A stretch of DNA of 64,000 bases. It comes from Cloacibacillus evryensis DSM 19522 (GTDB taxonomy: Bacteria > Synergistota > Synergistia > Synergistales > Synergistaceae). A program made the position numbers and the translations under genes. Shown piece after piece: positions 43,536 through 51,782 of this stretch; within the stretch, counting starts at the first letter, position 1; each line of letters begins with the position of its first letter. Where the stretch lies: the NCBI RefSeq assembly GCF_000585335.1, contig NZ_KK073872.1, positions 316,001-380,000 on the forward strand, in the 5' to 3' direction. Under the pieces are notes generated by a model. That model had not been told where the DNA came from, made no database searches, and saw nothing but the letters and a program-made list of their open reading frames with translations.

Positions 43536-44039
43536 ATGATGATGATAAAAATAATAGCGCTGTCCGCAATACTTCTCTCCGTTTTATTTACTGTCGCCGT
43601 TAGAGAGGCGAAGGCGGAAGGCAGAGAAGTCCCGAAAGTCAGCCCATTTCCCATAGGCGAAGAAAACAGGGGATTCGCGCAGTATTTCAGCGGAAGGTCG
43701 TGGCTCGCGCCTCTGGCGGCCGACAGGCGGCTTAACGTCCCCATATTCAACGTCACCTTCGAGCCCGGATGCCGCAACAACTGGCACGTTCACACGGGCG
43801 GGCAGGTGCTGATCGCCGCCGGAGGCGTCGGCTACTATCAGGAGCGCGGCAAAACGGCCCGCCGCCTCGTGCCCGGCGACGTCGTCGAGATCGCGCCGGA
43901 TGTGGAACACTGGCACGGAGCCGCGCCTGACAGTTGGTTCTCACATCTTGCGATCGAGTGCAACCCCGGCAGCAACAAAAACACCTGGCTGGAACCGGTG
44001 ACGGAGGAGGACTACAAAGCCGCGGCGAAGGGGAAATAG
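43536..44039 (+). CDS. Exported cupin protein
   Basis: 167 residues. N-terminal signal peptide (KIIALSAILLSVLFTVAVRE), then a single cupin: NVTFEPGCRNNWHVHTGGQV with metal-binding HxH, LIAAGGVGYYQERGKTARR, and LVPGDVVEIAPDVEHWHGAAP. Exported cupins of this type commonly accompany CMD proteins, flavodoxins and aldo/keto reductases in anaerobes, but the reaction is not known. Last gene of the operon 41617-44039. Its final 58 bases are duplicated at 50907 as part of a 175-bp direct repeat. Confidence 0.9.
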   Translation: MMMIKIIALSAILLSVLFTVAVREAKAEGREVPKVSPFPIGEENRGFAQYFSGRSWLAPLAADRRLNVPIFNVTFEPGCRNNWHVHTGGQVLIAAGGVGYYQERGKTARRLVPGDVVEIAPDVEHWHGAAPDSWFSHLAIECNPGSNKNTWLEPVTEEDYKAAAKGK

Positions 44040-44157
44040 GCGGATGGCGGACGAAGGTTGACGGCATAGTTTGATGCGAAACGCGAGTGGGGCCTGCCCC
44101 AAAGATACATCTTGCTGTGAACGCGCCTCGGCGCGGAGATGTCTGTTCACAGACCTC
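43982..44157 (+). repeat. 175-bp direct repeat, copy 1
   Basis: Covers the last 58 bases of the exported cupin gene plus about 118 bases after it, up to GAGATGTCTGTTCACAGACC. A nearly identical copy (about 8 differences) lies at 50907-51083. It contains a hairpin CTGTGAAC (44115-44122)/GTTCACAG (44145-44152) enclosing a G+C inner stem. Confidence 0.85.
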
Positions 44158-44184
44158 CTGACTTTTGCAGTTTCTCCCAGCTAA

Positions 44185-44234
44185 ACAAGCGCTGAACCGT
44201 TGGTATATCACGGTTCAGCGCTTGTTATCTTTTA
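44185..44234 (+). terminator. Strong intrinsic terminator
   Basis: ACAAGCGCTGAACCGT and ACGGTTCAGCGCTTGT are exact 16-base complements with a 9-base loop, followed by TATCTTTT. It ends the CMD-MerR-flavodoxin-cupin operon. Confidence 0.85.
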
Positions 44235-44336
44235 CAAATTACGTAGTTCAAAACTCTTTAGGAAGTTCTGTGGCGAAAATGTTTTTGAAGATCGGTTTTA
44301 GTAGAGTAAGTTGTTAAAGGCTCATTGTGGTTTTTC

Positions 44337-45137
44337 TTATTTTTTGATCTCCAGGCAAACGATTTTATCGTTGCAGTTTTGATTCCACCAGGGGATCAGC
44401 GACAACAGGCCGAATAAGCCCCACCGTCTTCTAAAGCCTTCGTAAAACGTCCACTGCCGCAAAAACCGCAGCTTCTTATGCAGCGTTTCTATCTCTTTGC
44501 CGTCCGTCACGCCCCACAAAAAGGGGGCCTTCTTTGTGTCCACCGTATCATGGTGCTTTTGTTGTTTGATCATAAAGGGCGTCATGACTTCCATTAATAA
44601 AAAAGCGCCGGGGAAATGCTCTGCCGCGAGAGAAAAAAATTGACACATCTGTTCTTTACTGAAATACATGGATGCCCCTTCCATAATAATTAGGACGTCT
44701 TCACCGTTGCGAGGCACCATGCCGGGCCAGCTTTCATCGAATAGAGAGGCTGTGATCTCATGTTCCCGTTCATTTGTATTGGGGATAAGCTCTGACCGCA
44801 GCTGCATCACATGCGGCAGATCAAGGTTGTACCACTGAATACTGCCATTGTCCACCCGTTGGAATCTGGTATCCAGGCCGCAGGCCAGGTTGATACAGAT
44901 AGCTTTCGGATGCTCCGCGAAAAAACGCCTCGCTTCTCTGTCCAGAATAGCGCTGCGTACCGCCACGCCGGCCTGAGATAGCTTGCCTTCAGCAAATTTG
45001 CTGAAATCATAATCTATTTTATTTATCAGTTCCGCCGCCGTCGGATCTTCAATCAAATGCTCGCCTTTTCTAGTTGTTTCGTAAGCTCTGGCCCATAGCG
45101 GGATCAGGGTCGTTTCTTCTACGCCTGTAAGTTTCAT
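44337..45137 (-). CDS. Class I SAM-dependent methyltransferase, LCMT/PPM family
   Basis: 266 residues behind GGAGGGATAACTA. Family marks: RKGEHLIEDPTAAELINKID, the SAM pocket ICINLACGLDTRFQRVDNG, and VLIIMEGASMYFSKEQM. These O-methyltransferases act on carboxyl groups or small polyketide-like acceptors. Lower G+C than neighbours. It has a GTTAG-N6-CTAAT dyad in its promoter that matches sites around the AraC gene at 48691, suggesting common control. Confidence 0.9.
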   Translation of the reverse strand: MKLTGVEETTLIPLWARAYETTRKGEHLIEDPTAAELINKIDYDFSKFAEGKLSQAGVAVRSAILDREARRFFAEHPKAICINLACGLDTRFQRVDNGSIQWYNLDLPHVMQLRSELIPNTNEREHEITASLFDESWPGMVPRNGEDVLIIMEGASMYFSKEQMCQFFSLAAEHFPGAFLLMEVMTPFMIKQQKHHDTVDTKKAPFLWGVTDGKEIETLHKKLRFLRQWTFYEGFRRRWGLFGLLSLIPWWNQNCNDKIVCLEIKK

Positions 45138-45163
45138 TAGTTATCCCTCCTGTAACACAATTG

Positions 45164-45179
45164 GTTAGCTATTGCTAAT
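45164..45179. promoter_or_regulatory. GTTAG-N6-CTAAC-type operator (copy 1)
   Basis: GTTAGCTATTGCTAAT, 27 bp before the methyltransferase start. It matches the dyads at 48488-48503 and 48642-48657 in both half-sites and spacing. Confidence 0.65.
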
Positions 45180-45251
45180 TATAGCACGTATTAAATATTT
45201 ATACTATTTGAACGCTCTTGGATTCATGGCAAGCGCATCAAGAAAGATCCG

Positions 45252-45638
45252 TAAATTGGGGTTTACACGCGAATATGAGAGAATGGCAAACTGCGATTTA
45301 TCCCTTTAAAGCCTCCCTCCCCGAGGGAGGTGGCAGCCGCATGTTTTTGCGGCTGACGGAAGGAGTGTTGCACTGCGTGGCGTATGTTTTCCGCGCCACG
45401 CAGTGCCCGCGGCGACAGCCGCGGAAGCACGCGAAAGAAGATAAGATCAAGAGCAAAACAAAACCCAAAGTCAAAACTCCTCCAGTCTCGGCGAAAAAGC
45501 ACCGCCGAGCCAGCCCCCTCTAAGAGGGAGCCTCTAAAGGCGTAAACCAAAATCGCTGAATATCGACAAAGTGCTTTTTGTGGATGCCCGCTAAATCGCA
45601 GTTTATCTTTTCCCCGCAATCGCGTAAACCCCAATTTA
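45252..45638. repeat. Nested inverted-repeat element (MITE-like), non-coding
   Basis: Outer arms of about 47 bases: 45252-45300 (TAAATTGGGGTTTAC...CTGCGATTTA) and 45592-45638, which is its near complement. Inside, at 45305-45335 and 45508-45538, a second pair (AAAGCCTCCCTCC-hairpin-GTGGC and GCCAGCCCCCTC...GAGGGAGCCTCTAAA) is also inverted. No transposase or other gene is visible. The inner module resembles small mobile repeats seen in gut anaerobes. Confidence 0.7.
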
Positions 45639-45655
45639 TCTTCCCTCCCAATCGA

Positions 45656-45785
45656 GTAAATCGGCGTTTAGACGTGCCGGATGCTAAATAACTTTGGGGT
45701 CTGCGCCCGGAGCCGTATATCAATACGGCGAGGACCGCAGACCCCAAAGTTATGACGCAGACGGTGCGTATAAACGCCGATTTAC
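45656..45785. repeat. Second nested palindrome (cruciform-capable)
   Basis: GTAAATCGGCGTTTA (45656-45670) pairs with 45771-45785; TAACTTTGGGGTCTGCG (45689-45705) pairs with 45736-45752; GCCGTAT pairs with ATACGGC at the centre. Three nested stems on one axis. Function unknown. Confidence 0.7.
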
Positions 45786-45891
45786 GCCAATTTATCACTG
45801 TCTGCCTGTTAATGTGTCTGCCCTGCTCTTACCTTCATTATGTTTTCGCACATAAACGCTCAAAGCCTCCCGCGCGGGCCGTGACCAATAG

Positions 45892-45935
45892 CTGCGCGAG
45901 TAGGCGGCTCTCTTGGGGACTGCCTACTCGCGCAG
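45892..45935 (-). terminator. Hairpin after the GLUG lipoprotein gene
   Basis: CTGCGCGAGTAGGC (45892-45905) and its exact complement GCCTACTCGCGCAG (45922-45935) with a 16-base loop, 29 bp beyond the stop at 45964. No T-run, so termination is likely but not certain. Confidence 0.5.
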
Positions 45936-45963
45936 TGGTATTAGAACTGTCTTTACAGTATTT

Positions 45964-48462
45964 TTACCTGCATTTTTCCAACGCTATGACCTGCGCCGCC
46001 TCTGCCGCGCCGGCCGGCTGCAGTCCAGTGATCGCACCGCGGCAGGCGGTGACGGAGCTGTTGCGGTAGATGTAGCCTACGATGGAGCCGACCGCCTCGC
46101 CGCCGGTGATCGTTCCGCCTGCGGAGCAGTTCACGATCTGCATCGCGGCGGGGACCGGGTAGTAGCTCAGATAAGGTTCCGTCGAGAAATAGAAGCCGCT
46201 GCCTACTATGCCGCCGATACGCGAAGCTCCGTCCGCTTTCATCGTAAGCCCGCTGACGGCGCAGCCTTCTATCAACGTGGCGCTCCTTGCGTCGGCGGCC
46301 ATCGCTCCCTCCGTGATCTTGCCCGCCGCGCCGACGAGCCCGCCGATCATGACGGAGCCCTTCGGCGCGGTGATCGTTACGTTGTCTACGGAACAATTTT
46401 TGATCGCTTTGTAATCCGTCGCGCAGCCGGCCAGGCCTCCGACGACGCTGACGCTGCCCCCGGAGCCGTCGCTCACGCTGATAGCCCCTCCGGTGACGTC
46501 GCAGCTCACGATAGAGCAGCCGGTCCCCATGTCGCTCATGCCTCCGGCAAGGATGCCGGCGCTGTTTCCCGCGCCTGACAGCAGGACTATGTCTGCCGAC
46601 GCCGTGCAGCTTTCAACGCCGCAATAGCAGCCTCCGACGATGCCTCCGACCATGCTGATGCCGGAGATTGTGTTGTCTCCCACCAGCGCGACGTTTTTGA
46701 TTGCGGCATCGTTTGTCTGAAGCGCCATGCCGACCACGGCGGCGACGCCGTTGCCCGCTTTGGCGGAGACGGCTGCGTTTTTGACTGTGAGGTCGCTTAT
46801 CACGGCGCTTCCGGCGGTGCAGCCGAAGAGGCCGACGCCCCGCGCCGTCGCGGCGTCATTGATCTTCAAATTGGAGATCGTGTGCCTGCCGCCGTTGAAG
46901 GTCCCGGTGAAGGCCACGGAGGGGTCCGGCATGTCGGGGTCTTCCGCCGTCCCCGCGAATTTGCCGATAGGCGTCCAGCTTTTATTCTCGGACAGATCTA
47001 TATCGGCGGTCAACTGATAGTGCGCGGTCAAATCATTGCGCACCGAGTCAAGCTGTTCGGCATTGGAAACCAGCCAAGGATCGCCCGCGGAACCGGAGCC
47101 GCCGGCAAAGGCGACATTGCCGCTGCGTTTGTTTGTTGAAACGTCTTCTTTTTTATTTTGGTTCTTACCGGCGGAAATTCGCGTGATCTTCTCACTTACC
47201 GACATAATCATGCCGCTCATATCATCAAGAGCAAGAACCCGCTCCGCATCCGCCGCGCCGGCCTGCTGCAATCCGGCGACAGCGGCGCGGCAGGCGGTGA
47301 CGGAGCTGTTGCGGTAGATGTAGCCTGCGATGGAGCCGACCGCCTCGCCGCCGGTGATCGTTCCGTCGACGGCACAATTCACGATCCGCATCGAGGCGGG
47401 GACCGGGTAGTAGCTCAGATAAGGTTCCGTCGAGTAATAGAAGCCGCTGCCTACTATGCCGCCCACGCGGGAGGCTCCGGCGGCATTGACTGTGATGCCG
47501 CTGGCGGTGCAATTCTCGACCAGGGTAAAGCCTTTTGCGTCGGAGGTCATCGCTCCCTCCGTGATCTTACCGGACGCGCCGACGAGCCCGCCGATCATGA
47601 CGGAGCCCTTCGGTACGGTGATCGTTACGTTCTTTACGGAACAATTTTTGACCGCGCTGTAGTCGGTCGCGCAGCCGGCCAGGCCGCCGACGACGCTGAC
47701 GCCGCCCCCGGAGCCGTCGCCCACGCTGATAGCCCCTCCTGTGACGTCGCAGCTCACGATAGAGCAGCCGGTCCCCATGTCGCTCATGCCTCCGGCAAGG
47801 ATGCCGGCGCTGTTTCCCGTGCCTGACAGCAGGACGATGTCGGCTGACGCTGTACAGCTTTCAACGCCGCAATAGCCGCCTCCGATGATGCCTCCGACCA
47901 TGCTGATGCCGGAGATTGTGTTGTCTCCCACCAGCACGACGTTTTTGATTGCGGCATCGTTTGTCTGAAGCGCCATGCCGACCACGGCGGCGACGCCGCT
48001 GCCCGCTTTGGCGGAGACGGCTGCGTTTTTGATTGTGAGGTCGCTTATCATGGCGCTTCCGGCGGTGCAGCCGAAGAGGCCGACGCCCCGCGCCGTCGCG
48101 GTGTCATTGATCTTCAAATTGGAGATCGTGTGCCCGCCGCCGTTGAAGGTCCCGGTGAAGGCCACGGAGGGGTCCGGCATGTCGGGGTCTTCCGCCGTCC
48201 CCGCGAATTTGCCGATAGGCTCCCAGTTTTCATACTTGGACATATCTATATCGGCGGCCAGGATGAAGTGCGCCTTAAGATGATTGCGGACGTTGTTCAA
48301 CTGCGCCGCCGTCCCGATCCGCCATGGATTTTCCGCAGTGCCGCTCCCGCCGGAGAAGCCTGACTCGCCGCCTGAACCGCCGCCGCACCCGCCGGCCGCG
48401 AATATCGCCAAAGTAAGTATCAATAACAGAGAAAAAAATTGTGGTATTTTACGGTTCCGCAC
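45964..48462 (-). CDS. GLUG-repeat lipoprotein with an internal tandem duplication
   Basis: 832 residues from GTG 48462 behind GGGAGGG. Signal peptide with lipobox-like AAGGC (FFSLLLILTLAIFAAGGCGGG), so probably lipid-anchored. The body is two near-identical halves (about 40-430 and 450-832), each starting with GTAENPWRIGTAAQLNNVRN or a variant and holding repeated GLUG-type motifs such as VGLFGCTAGSAMISDLTIKN, GGIIGGGYCGVESCTASADI and VGGLAGCATDY. This predicts a parallel beta-helix at the cell surface, perhaps an adhesin or a carbohydrate-binding protein. A linker around TRISAGKNQNKKEDVSTNKR joins the halves. GTTAG-type dyads lie at its promoter and that of the divergent AraC gene. Confidence 0.88.
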   Translation of the reverse strand: MRNRKIPQFFSLLLILTLAIFAAGGCGGGSGGESGFSGGSGTAENPWRIGTAAQLNNVRNHLKAHFILAADIDMSKYENWEPIGKFAGTAEDPDMPDPSVAFTGTFNGGGHTISNLKINDTATARGVGLFGCTAGSAMISDLTIKNAAVSAKAGSGVAAVVGMALQTNDAAIKNVVLVGDNTISGISMVGGIIGGGYCGVESCTASADIVLLSGTGNSAGILAGGMSDMGTGCSIVSCDVTGGAISVGDGSGGGVSVVGGLAGCATDYSAVKNCSVKNVTITVPKGSVMIGGLVGASGKITEGAMTSDAKGFTLVENCTASGITVNAAGASRVGGIVGSGFYYSTEPYLSYYPVPASMRIVNCAVDGTITGGEAVGSIAGYIYRNSSVTACRAAVAGLQQAGAADAERVLALDDMSGMIMSVSEKITRISAGKNQNKKEDVSTNKRSGNVAFAGGSGSAGDPWLVSNAEQLDSVRNDLTAHYQLTADIDLSENKSWTPIGKFAGTAEDPDMPDPSVAFTGTFNGGRHTISNLKINDAATARGVGLFGCTAGSAVISDLTVKNAAVSAKAGNGVAAVVGMALQTNDAAIKNVALVGDNTISGISMVGGIVGGCYCGVESCTASADIVLLSGAGNSAGILAGGMSDMGTGCSIVSCDVTGGAISVSDGSGGSVSVVGGLAGCATDYKAIKNCSVDNVTITAPKGSVMIGGLVGAAGKITEGAMAADARSATLIEGCAVSGLTMKADGASRIGGIVGSGFYFSTEPYLSYYPVPAAMQIVNCSAGGTITGGEAVGSIVGYIYRNSSVTACRGAITGLQPAGAAEAAQVIALEKCR

Positions 48463-48487
48463 CGTGGATCCCTCCCGAAATTTTTTA

Positions 48488-48503
48488 GTTAGTGCAAGCT
48501 AAC
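48488..48503. promoter_or_regulatory. GTTAG-N6-CTAAC operator (copy 2)
   Basis: GTTAGTGCAAGCTAAC, 26 bp upstream of the GLUG lipoprotein start. Confidence 0.65.
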
Positions 48504-48641
48504 CGCATTGCAGAATAACAGAACCGGCTGCGTATTTGTGGCCGAATCGGGTGTCTGCATGTTCGGATCCGGCATATCTTGTCATAAAAGCCGTATGCCG
48601 TCGTTTGCCTTTTGCCGCGGGGGTATGTTACACTACATTGA

Positions 48642-48657
48642 GTTAGTTAACGCTAAC
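48642..48657. promoter_or_regulatory. GTTAG-N6-CTAAC operator (copy 3)
   Basis: GTTAGTTAACGCTAAC inside a longer dyad TTAGTTA-ACGC-TAACTAA, 34 bp before the AraC start. The 18-bp form resembles DtxR/IdeR iron boxes, but an AraC target is equally possible. Confidence 0.65.
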
Positions 48658-48690
48658 TAATTTCCGACCGCGGCAAAGGAGCGCTTTTTT

Positions 48691-49650
48691 GTGATCATAC
48701 AGTTTTCCCAACAGGATTTCGCGCCGCGCTCTTTTGTCGCATCCAACTCTCCCGAAAACACCGCCGAGCAGAACTGCGATGGCGGCCGGTTGGAAATTCC
48801 CGAAAATATCGCCGGCGGCAGGGTGGCGGCGGATGCCGTCTCTCCCGGTTTGTCCCTGATTTGTTCGGAGATGTCATTTGCGAAAGACACATTTTTTCGT
48901 GAAGAATATCAGGATCGGGACGTTCTGCAAATCGCCTTCTGTCTGCAGGGCAACTGCGAATGGAGTTACGGAAACGGCGCGCGCCCGCATCAGCTCGCGC
49001 CGGCTGAATGCAGCCTGCAGTGCGGCGTTATGCGCAAATGCGACAGTTTTTTCCCGCGCGGACCGTATCGGGCTTTGAGCCTCTCTTTGGGACGGGAGCG
49101 TTTTGCCGACGTTATCGAGTGCCTTAAGGATGTGCGCCTGCTTGATTCGGGCGATATGATCCGGACGCGCGTCTTTGCCGGCACGCCGCATCTCCGGCTG
49201 CTTATCCGACAGCTCACGGAGTGTCCCCCGGACTATAAGTTAAGGAAGTTGTTTCTGGAGGGGAAGGCTCTTGAGCTTTTGTCTGTATTCTGCAGCGAGG
49301 TGATCGGGCGGAAAGAGAAGAAAGGCGACGTTTCCAGAGAAGACCGCCGCTGTCTCCGGCAGGCGCGGGAGCGTATCGACGAGCAGTTTCTTCTCCCGCT
49401 CACCATTTCGCAGATCGCCAAAGAGTGTCATATGAGCGAGACGAAGCTGAAGCGGGGGTTCAAGAATTGTTTCGGATGTACGGTATATGAATATATGGTC
49501 GAAAAGCGTATGGAGCTGGCCCACAGCCTGCTTTCGAGCGGGAAATACAAGGTGAAGGACGTCGTGTGGATGGCGGGTTACTCAAACGCCGGTCATTTTA
49601 TCAAGATGTTCCGCAAGAGATACGGCCTTACGCCGGGCGAAATATCGTAA
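48691..49650 (+). CDS. AraC family regulator, PchR-like
   Basis: 319 residues from GTG 48691, 9 bases after AAAGGAG. The N-terminal ligand domain contains DVLQIAFCLQGNCEWSYGNG, reminiscent of PchR-type siderophore regulators. The C-terminal double HTH is clear: LPLTISQIAKECHMSETKLK, then GFKNCFGCTVYEYMVEKRME and VKDVVWMAGYSNAGHFIKMF. It is divergent from the GLUG lipoprotein gene; both promoters, and that of the methyltransferase at 44337, carry the same GTTAG dyad. Likely autoregulated local regulator, ligand unknown. Confidence 0.9.
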   Translation: MIIQFSQQDFAPRSFVASNSPENTAEQNCDGGRLEIPENIAGGRVAADAVSPGLSLICSEMSFAKDTFFREEYQDRDVLQIAFCLQGNCEWSYGNGARPHQLAPAECSLQCGVMRKCDSFFPRGPYRALSLSLGRERFADVIECLKDVRLLDSGDMIRTRVFAGTPHLRLLIRQLTECPPDYKLRKLFLEGKALELLSVFCSEVIGRKEKKGDVSREDRRCLRQARERIDEQFLLPLTISQIAKECHMSETKLKRGFKNCFGCTVYEYMVEKRMELAHSLLSSGKYKVKDVVWMAGYSNAGHFIKMFRKRYGLTPGEIS

Positions 49651-49748
49651 ATGGCCGGAAAAATCGTATTTTTATATAGGTATAAATATTGTTATAATAA
49701 ACGTGCGTTTTTTGTGTTCCTGACATAGCCCGGAAGGGAGGGCGGCGT

Positions 49749-50789
49749 ATGCCGAGCGTTTATTTTACCGGCTCAGGAAAATTACGTTCCGAGTACGACG
49801 CTTCGGAGGCCGCGGCGCGGCTGATGCTTACCGTCTCCGAGCGCGAGGGCATACCTTTCGGGCGCAGCGTGCCTTTGAAGGTACATTTCGGCGAGCGCGG
49901 CAACGAGAGCTTCATCCGGCCGGCGCTGTACGACGGCATAATCGACGCGCTGCTTGCGCGCGGCGTCGCCTCATCGTTCATGGAAACTTCCGTGCTCTAT
50001 GCCGGCCCGCGCATGAGGCGTGAAAGCCACATGCGGCTCGCCGCGGAGCACAGCTTCACGCGCCTGCCCGTCGTCATTGCGGACGGCGAAGCGGGCGAAT
50101 CGTTTTACGAGGTCCCTATCGGGAAAAAGCATTTCAAGAGCTGCAAGTTGGGCGCGGCGTTCCGCGATTTCAGCCGGTTCGTCGTGCTGTCGCATTTCAA
50201 AGGACACAGGATAGCCGGCTTCGGCGGCGCGATAAAACAGCTTTCGATGGGGTTTGCCGCAAAGGGCGGCAAGCTCGCGATGCACATGGGCATAAAGCCG
50301 TTCATCTTCCGGCCGCTCTGCAGGCGGTGCGGCCTCTGCGCGGCCAACTGCCCGGTCCATGCTATCGCCAAAGATGGCGCATACCGCATCGACGCTGCGA
50401 AATGCATCGGCTGCGGCGCTTGTTTCGCGCTCTGCCCGCATAAGGCCGTCTCCATCTACACGCCGAAAAGCATCGTGCACGCGCTGCTGCGGCGCGGCGA
50501 TTTCCTCGAACGCCTCGCGGAGTACGCTTACGCCGCCGCGCTTGGACGCAGGAATATCTACGTCAGCTACGCAATGAACGTAACGGCCAACTGCGACTGT
50601 ATCGGCAAAAAGATGTCCCCGCTCATCCCGGACGTTGGCATATTCGCCTCGGCTGACCCTGTGGCGCTCGACGCCGCCTGTCTCGACGCCGCGGCGGCGG
50701 CCGGCGCGCGCTTCAAAGGCCGCCGCCAGCTCGAATACGCCGAGGAGATAGGGCTGGGCAGCGCGAAATACGAACTGATAAGCATCTGA
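49749..50789 (+). CDS. DUF362 protein with 2[4Fe-4S] ferredoxin domain
   Basis: 346 residues behind AAGGGAGGG. N-terminal DUF362 part (VPLKVHFGERGNESFIRPAL, SHFKGHRIAGFGGAIKQLSM). Ferredoxin insert: CRRCGLCAANCPVHAI and CIGCGACFALCPHKAV. DUF362 resumes with NCDCIGKKMSPLIPDVGIFA and ends EEIGLGSAKYELISI. Function of the family is unknown. No signal peptide, so cytosolic, unlike the related exported protein at 58578-59528. Transcribed with its own start; after it come gene fragments and repeat copy 2. Confidence 0.92.
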   Translation: MPSVYFTGSGKLRSEYDASEAAARLMLTVSEREGIPFGRSVPLKVHFGERGNESFIRPALYDGIIDALLARGVASSFMETSVLYAGPRMRRESHMRLAAEHSFTRLPVVIADGEAGESFYEVPIGKKHFKSCKLGAAFRDFSRFVVLSHFKGHRIAGFGGAIKQLSMGFAAKGGKLAMHMGIKPFIFRPLCRRCGLCAANCPVHAIAKDGAYRIDAAKCIGCGACFALCPHKAVSIYTPKSIVHALLRRGDFLERLAEYAYAAALGRRNIYVSYAMNVTANCDCIGKKMSPLIPDVGIFASADPVALDAACLDAAAAAGARFKGRRQLEYAEEIGLGSAKYELISI

Positions 50790-50906
50790 CGATAAAAGGC
50801 ACACACACCGAGCGCTTCGCCGAAGATATACGCCAAAGCCCCGCCGCCCTGTTTCATGCCGGTAATAAACTGGAGGCACTTCCGCCAAGAGGGAAGGCCG
50901 TCTGGT

Positions 50907-51083
50907 CCTGGCTGGAACCGGTGACGGAGGAGGACTACAAAGCCGCGGCGAAGGGGAAATAGGCGGATGGCGGACGGAGGTTAACGGCATAGTTTGATGC
51001 GAAACGCGAGTGGGGCCTGCCCCAAAGGTACATCTTGCCGTGAACTCGCCTCGGCGCGGAGATGTCTGTTTACGGATCTCCGC
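50907..51083 (+). repeat. 175-bp direct repeat, copy 2, with cupin-gene remnant
   Basis: Repeats 43982-44157 at about 95% identity, including the last 18 codons of the cupin (WLEPVTEEDYKAAAKGK and stop). Here the tail is fused in frame to an unrelated-looking fragment from about 50847 (HAGNKLEALPPRGKAVW). The hairpin is CCGTGAAC/GTTTACGG, keeping its pairing despite two changes from copy 1. The 50790-51100 gap holds nothing else. Confidence 0.85.
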
Positions 51084-51100
51084 GCCTTCGCTCTGCCGGC

Positions 51101-51622
51101 CTATTTTGCCAATTCGATGCGCATCTCGATCGAGCCCGGGAGCGTATCCATCACGGAAAGCGGCGCGTCTATCACCCCGATGTTGACCTGGAAGCCGAAC
51201 TGCTTTGAGATATCTTCGTCCTTATAGAGGATCGTAAAATAATTCCCGTCTGTCGCAAAGTCGATATCGCCGTTGAGCCATCCGTTGTGCACATCCTTTT
51301 TATCGTAGGATAGCGGCCGGGCCATGACGCCGCAGTAATCGTGAGAATATTTGCTCATGCTCACCGTGTACGGCAGGCGCGATATAAGTTCCTTCGCCGA
51401 ACGGCTGTCGTTCAGCGTCGCGGGGATGACCTTGTCCCCGACTACGAGCCGGACCTTCGTGCCGCCCGCTATCCGGCGTGTCGAATATTTTTCTGCGCCC
51501 TGCGCCTTTACGGGCGCGGGAGCGGCTTGGGCCGGGGCGGGACATGCCGCGCCGACGACGCCGCATCCGGCGAAAACCAGCAGGAGACTCAGCAGGCGCG
51601 CTGAGAAAAATGTTTTGCGCAT
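51101..51622 (-). CDS. Cyclophilin-like fold lipoprotein
   Basis: 173 residues. N-terminal lipoprotein signal (LLSLLLVFAGCG). After an Ala/Pro-rich linker comes a cyclophilin-like domain of the small bacterial type: VRLVVGDKVIPATLNDSRSA, LISRLPYTVSMSKYSHDYCG, FTILYKDEDISKQFGFQVNI and GSIEMRIELAK. The family binds or isomerises unknown ligands and is often found with flavodoxins and hydrolases. It is divergent from the LysR gene at 51783 and shares a promoter element with the second cyclophilin-like gene at 52996. Confidence 0.85.
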   Translation of the reverse strand: MRKTFFSARLLSLLLVFAGCGVVGAACPAPAQAAPAPVKAQGAEKYSTRRIAGGTKVRLVVGDKVIPATLNDSRSAKELISRLPYTVSMSKYSHDYCGVMARPLSYDKKDVHNGWLNGDIDFATDGNYFTILYKDEDISKQFGFQVNIGVIDAPLSVMDTLPGSIEMRIELAK

Positions 51623-51688
51623 GGTATCATTTCCCTTCTTGAAATCATGATATGATTTTTTCTGAGGCGATTTTATTTCAGCCTGAAA

Positions 51689-51738
51689 ATAATAGCAAAT
51701 ACTTATTAATAATCATATAAAATGCTTGCAAAGCATGA
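51689..51738. promoter_or_regulatory. Shared LysR-region element (copy 1)
   Basis: Read on the minus strand: ATGCTTTGCAAGCAT (dyad), about 20 A+T bases, then AATAAGTATTTGCTATT. The same arrangement lies at 52898-52944 on the plus strand ahead of 52996. Presumed target of the LysR protein at 51783. Confidence 0.65.
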
Positions 51739-51782
51739 TTCCCATTTCTATAATCTAAGAAAAACTTAAAGGCGGGATCGTC

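Noticed and set aside
45252-45785. Insertion sequence with transposase
   Set aside because: Inverted repeats are present but no frame encodes a transposase-like protein.
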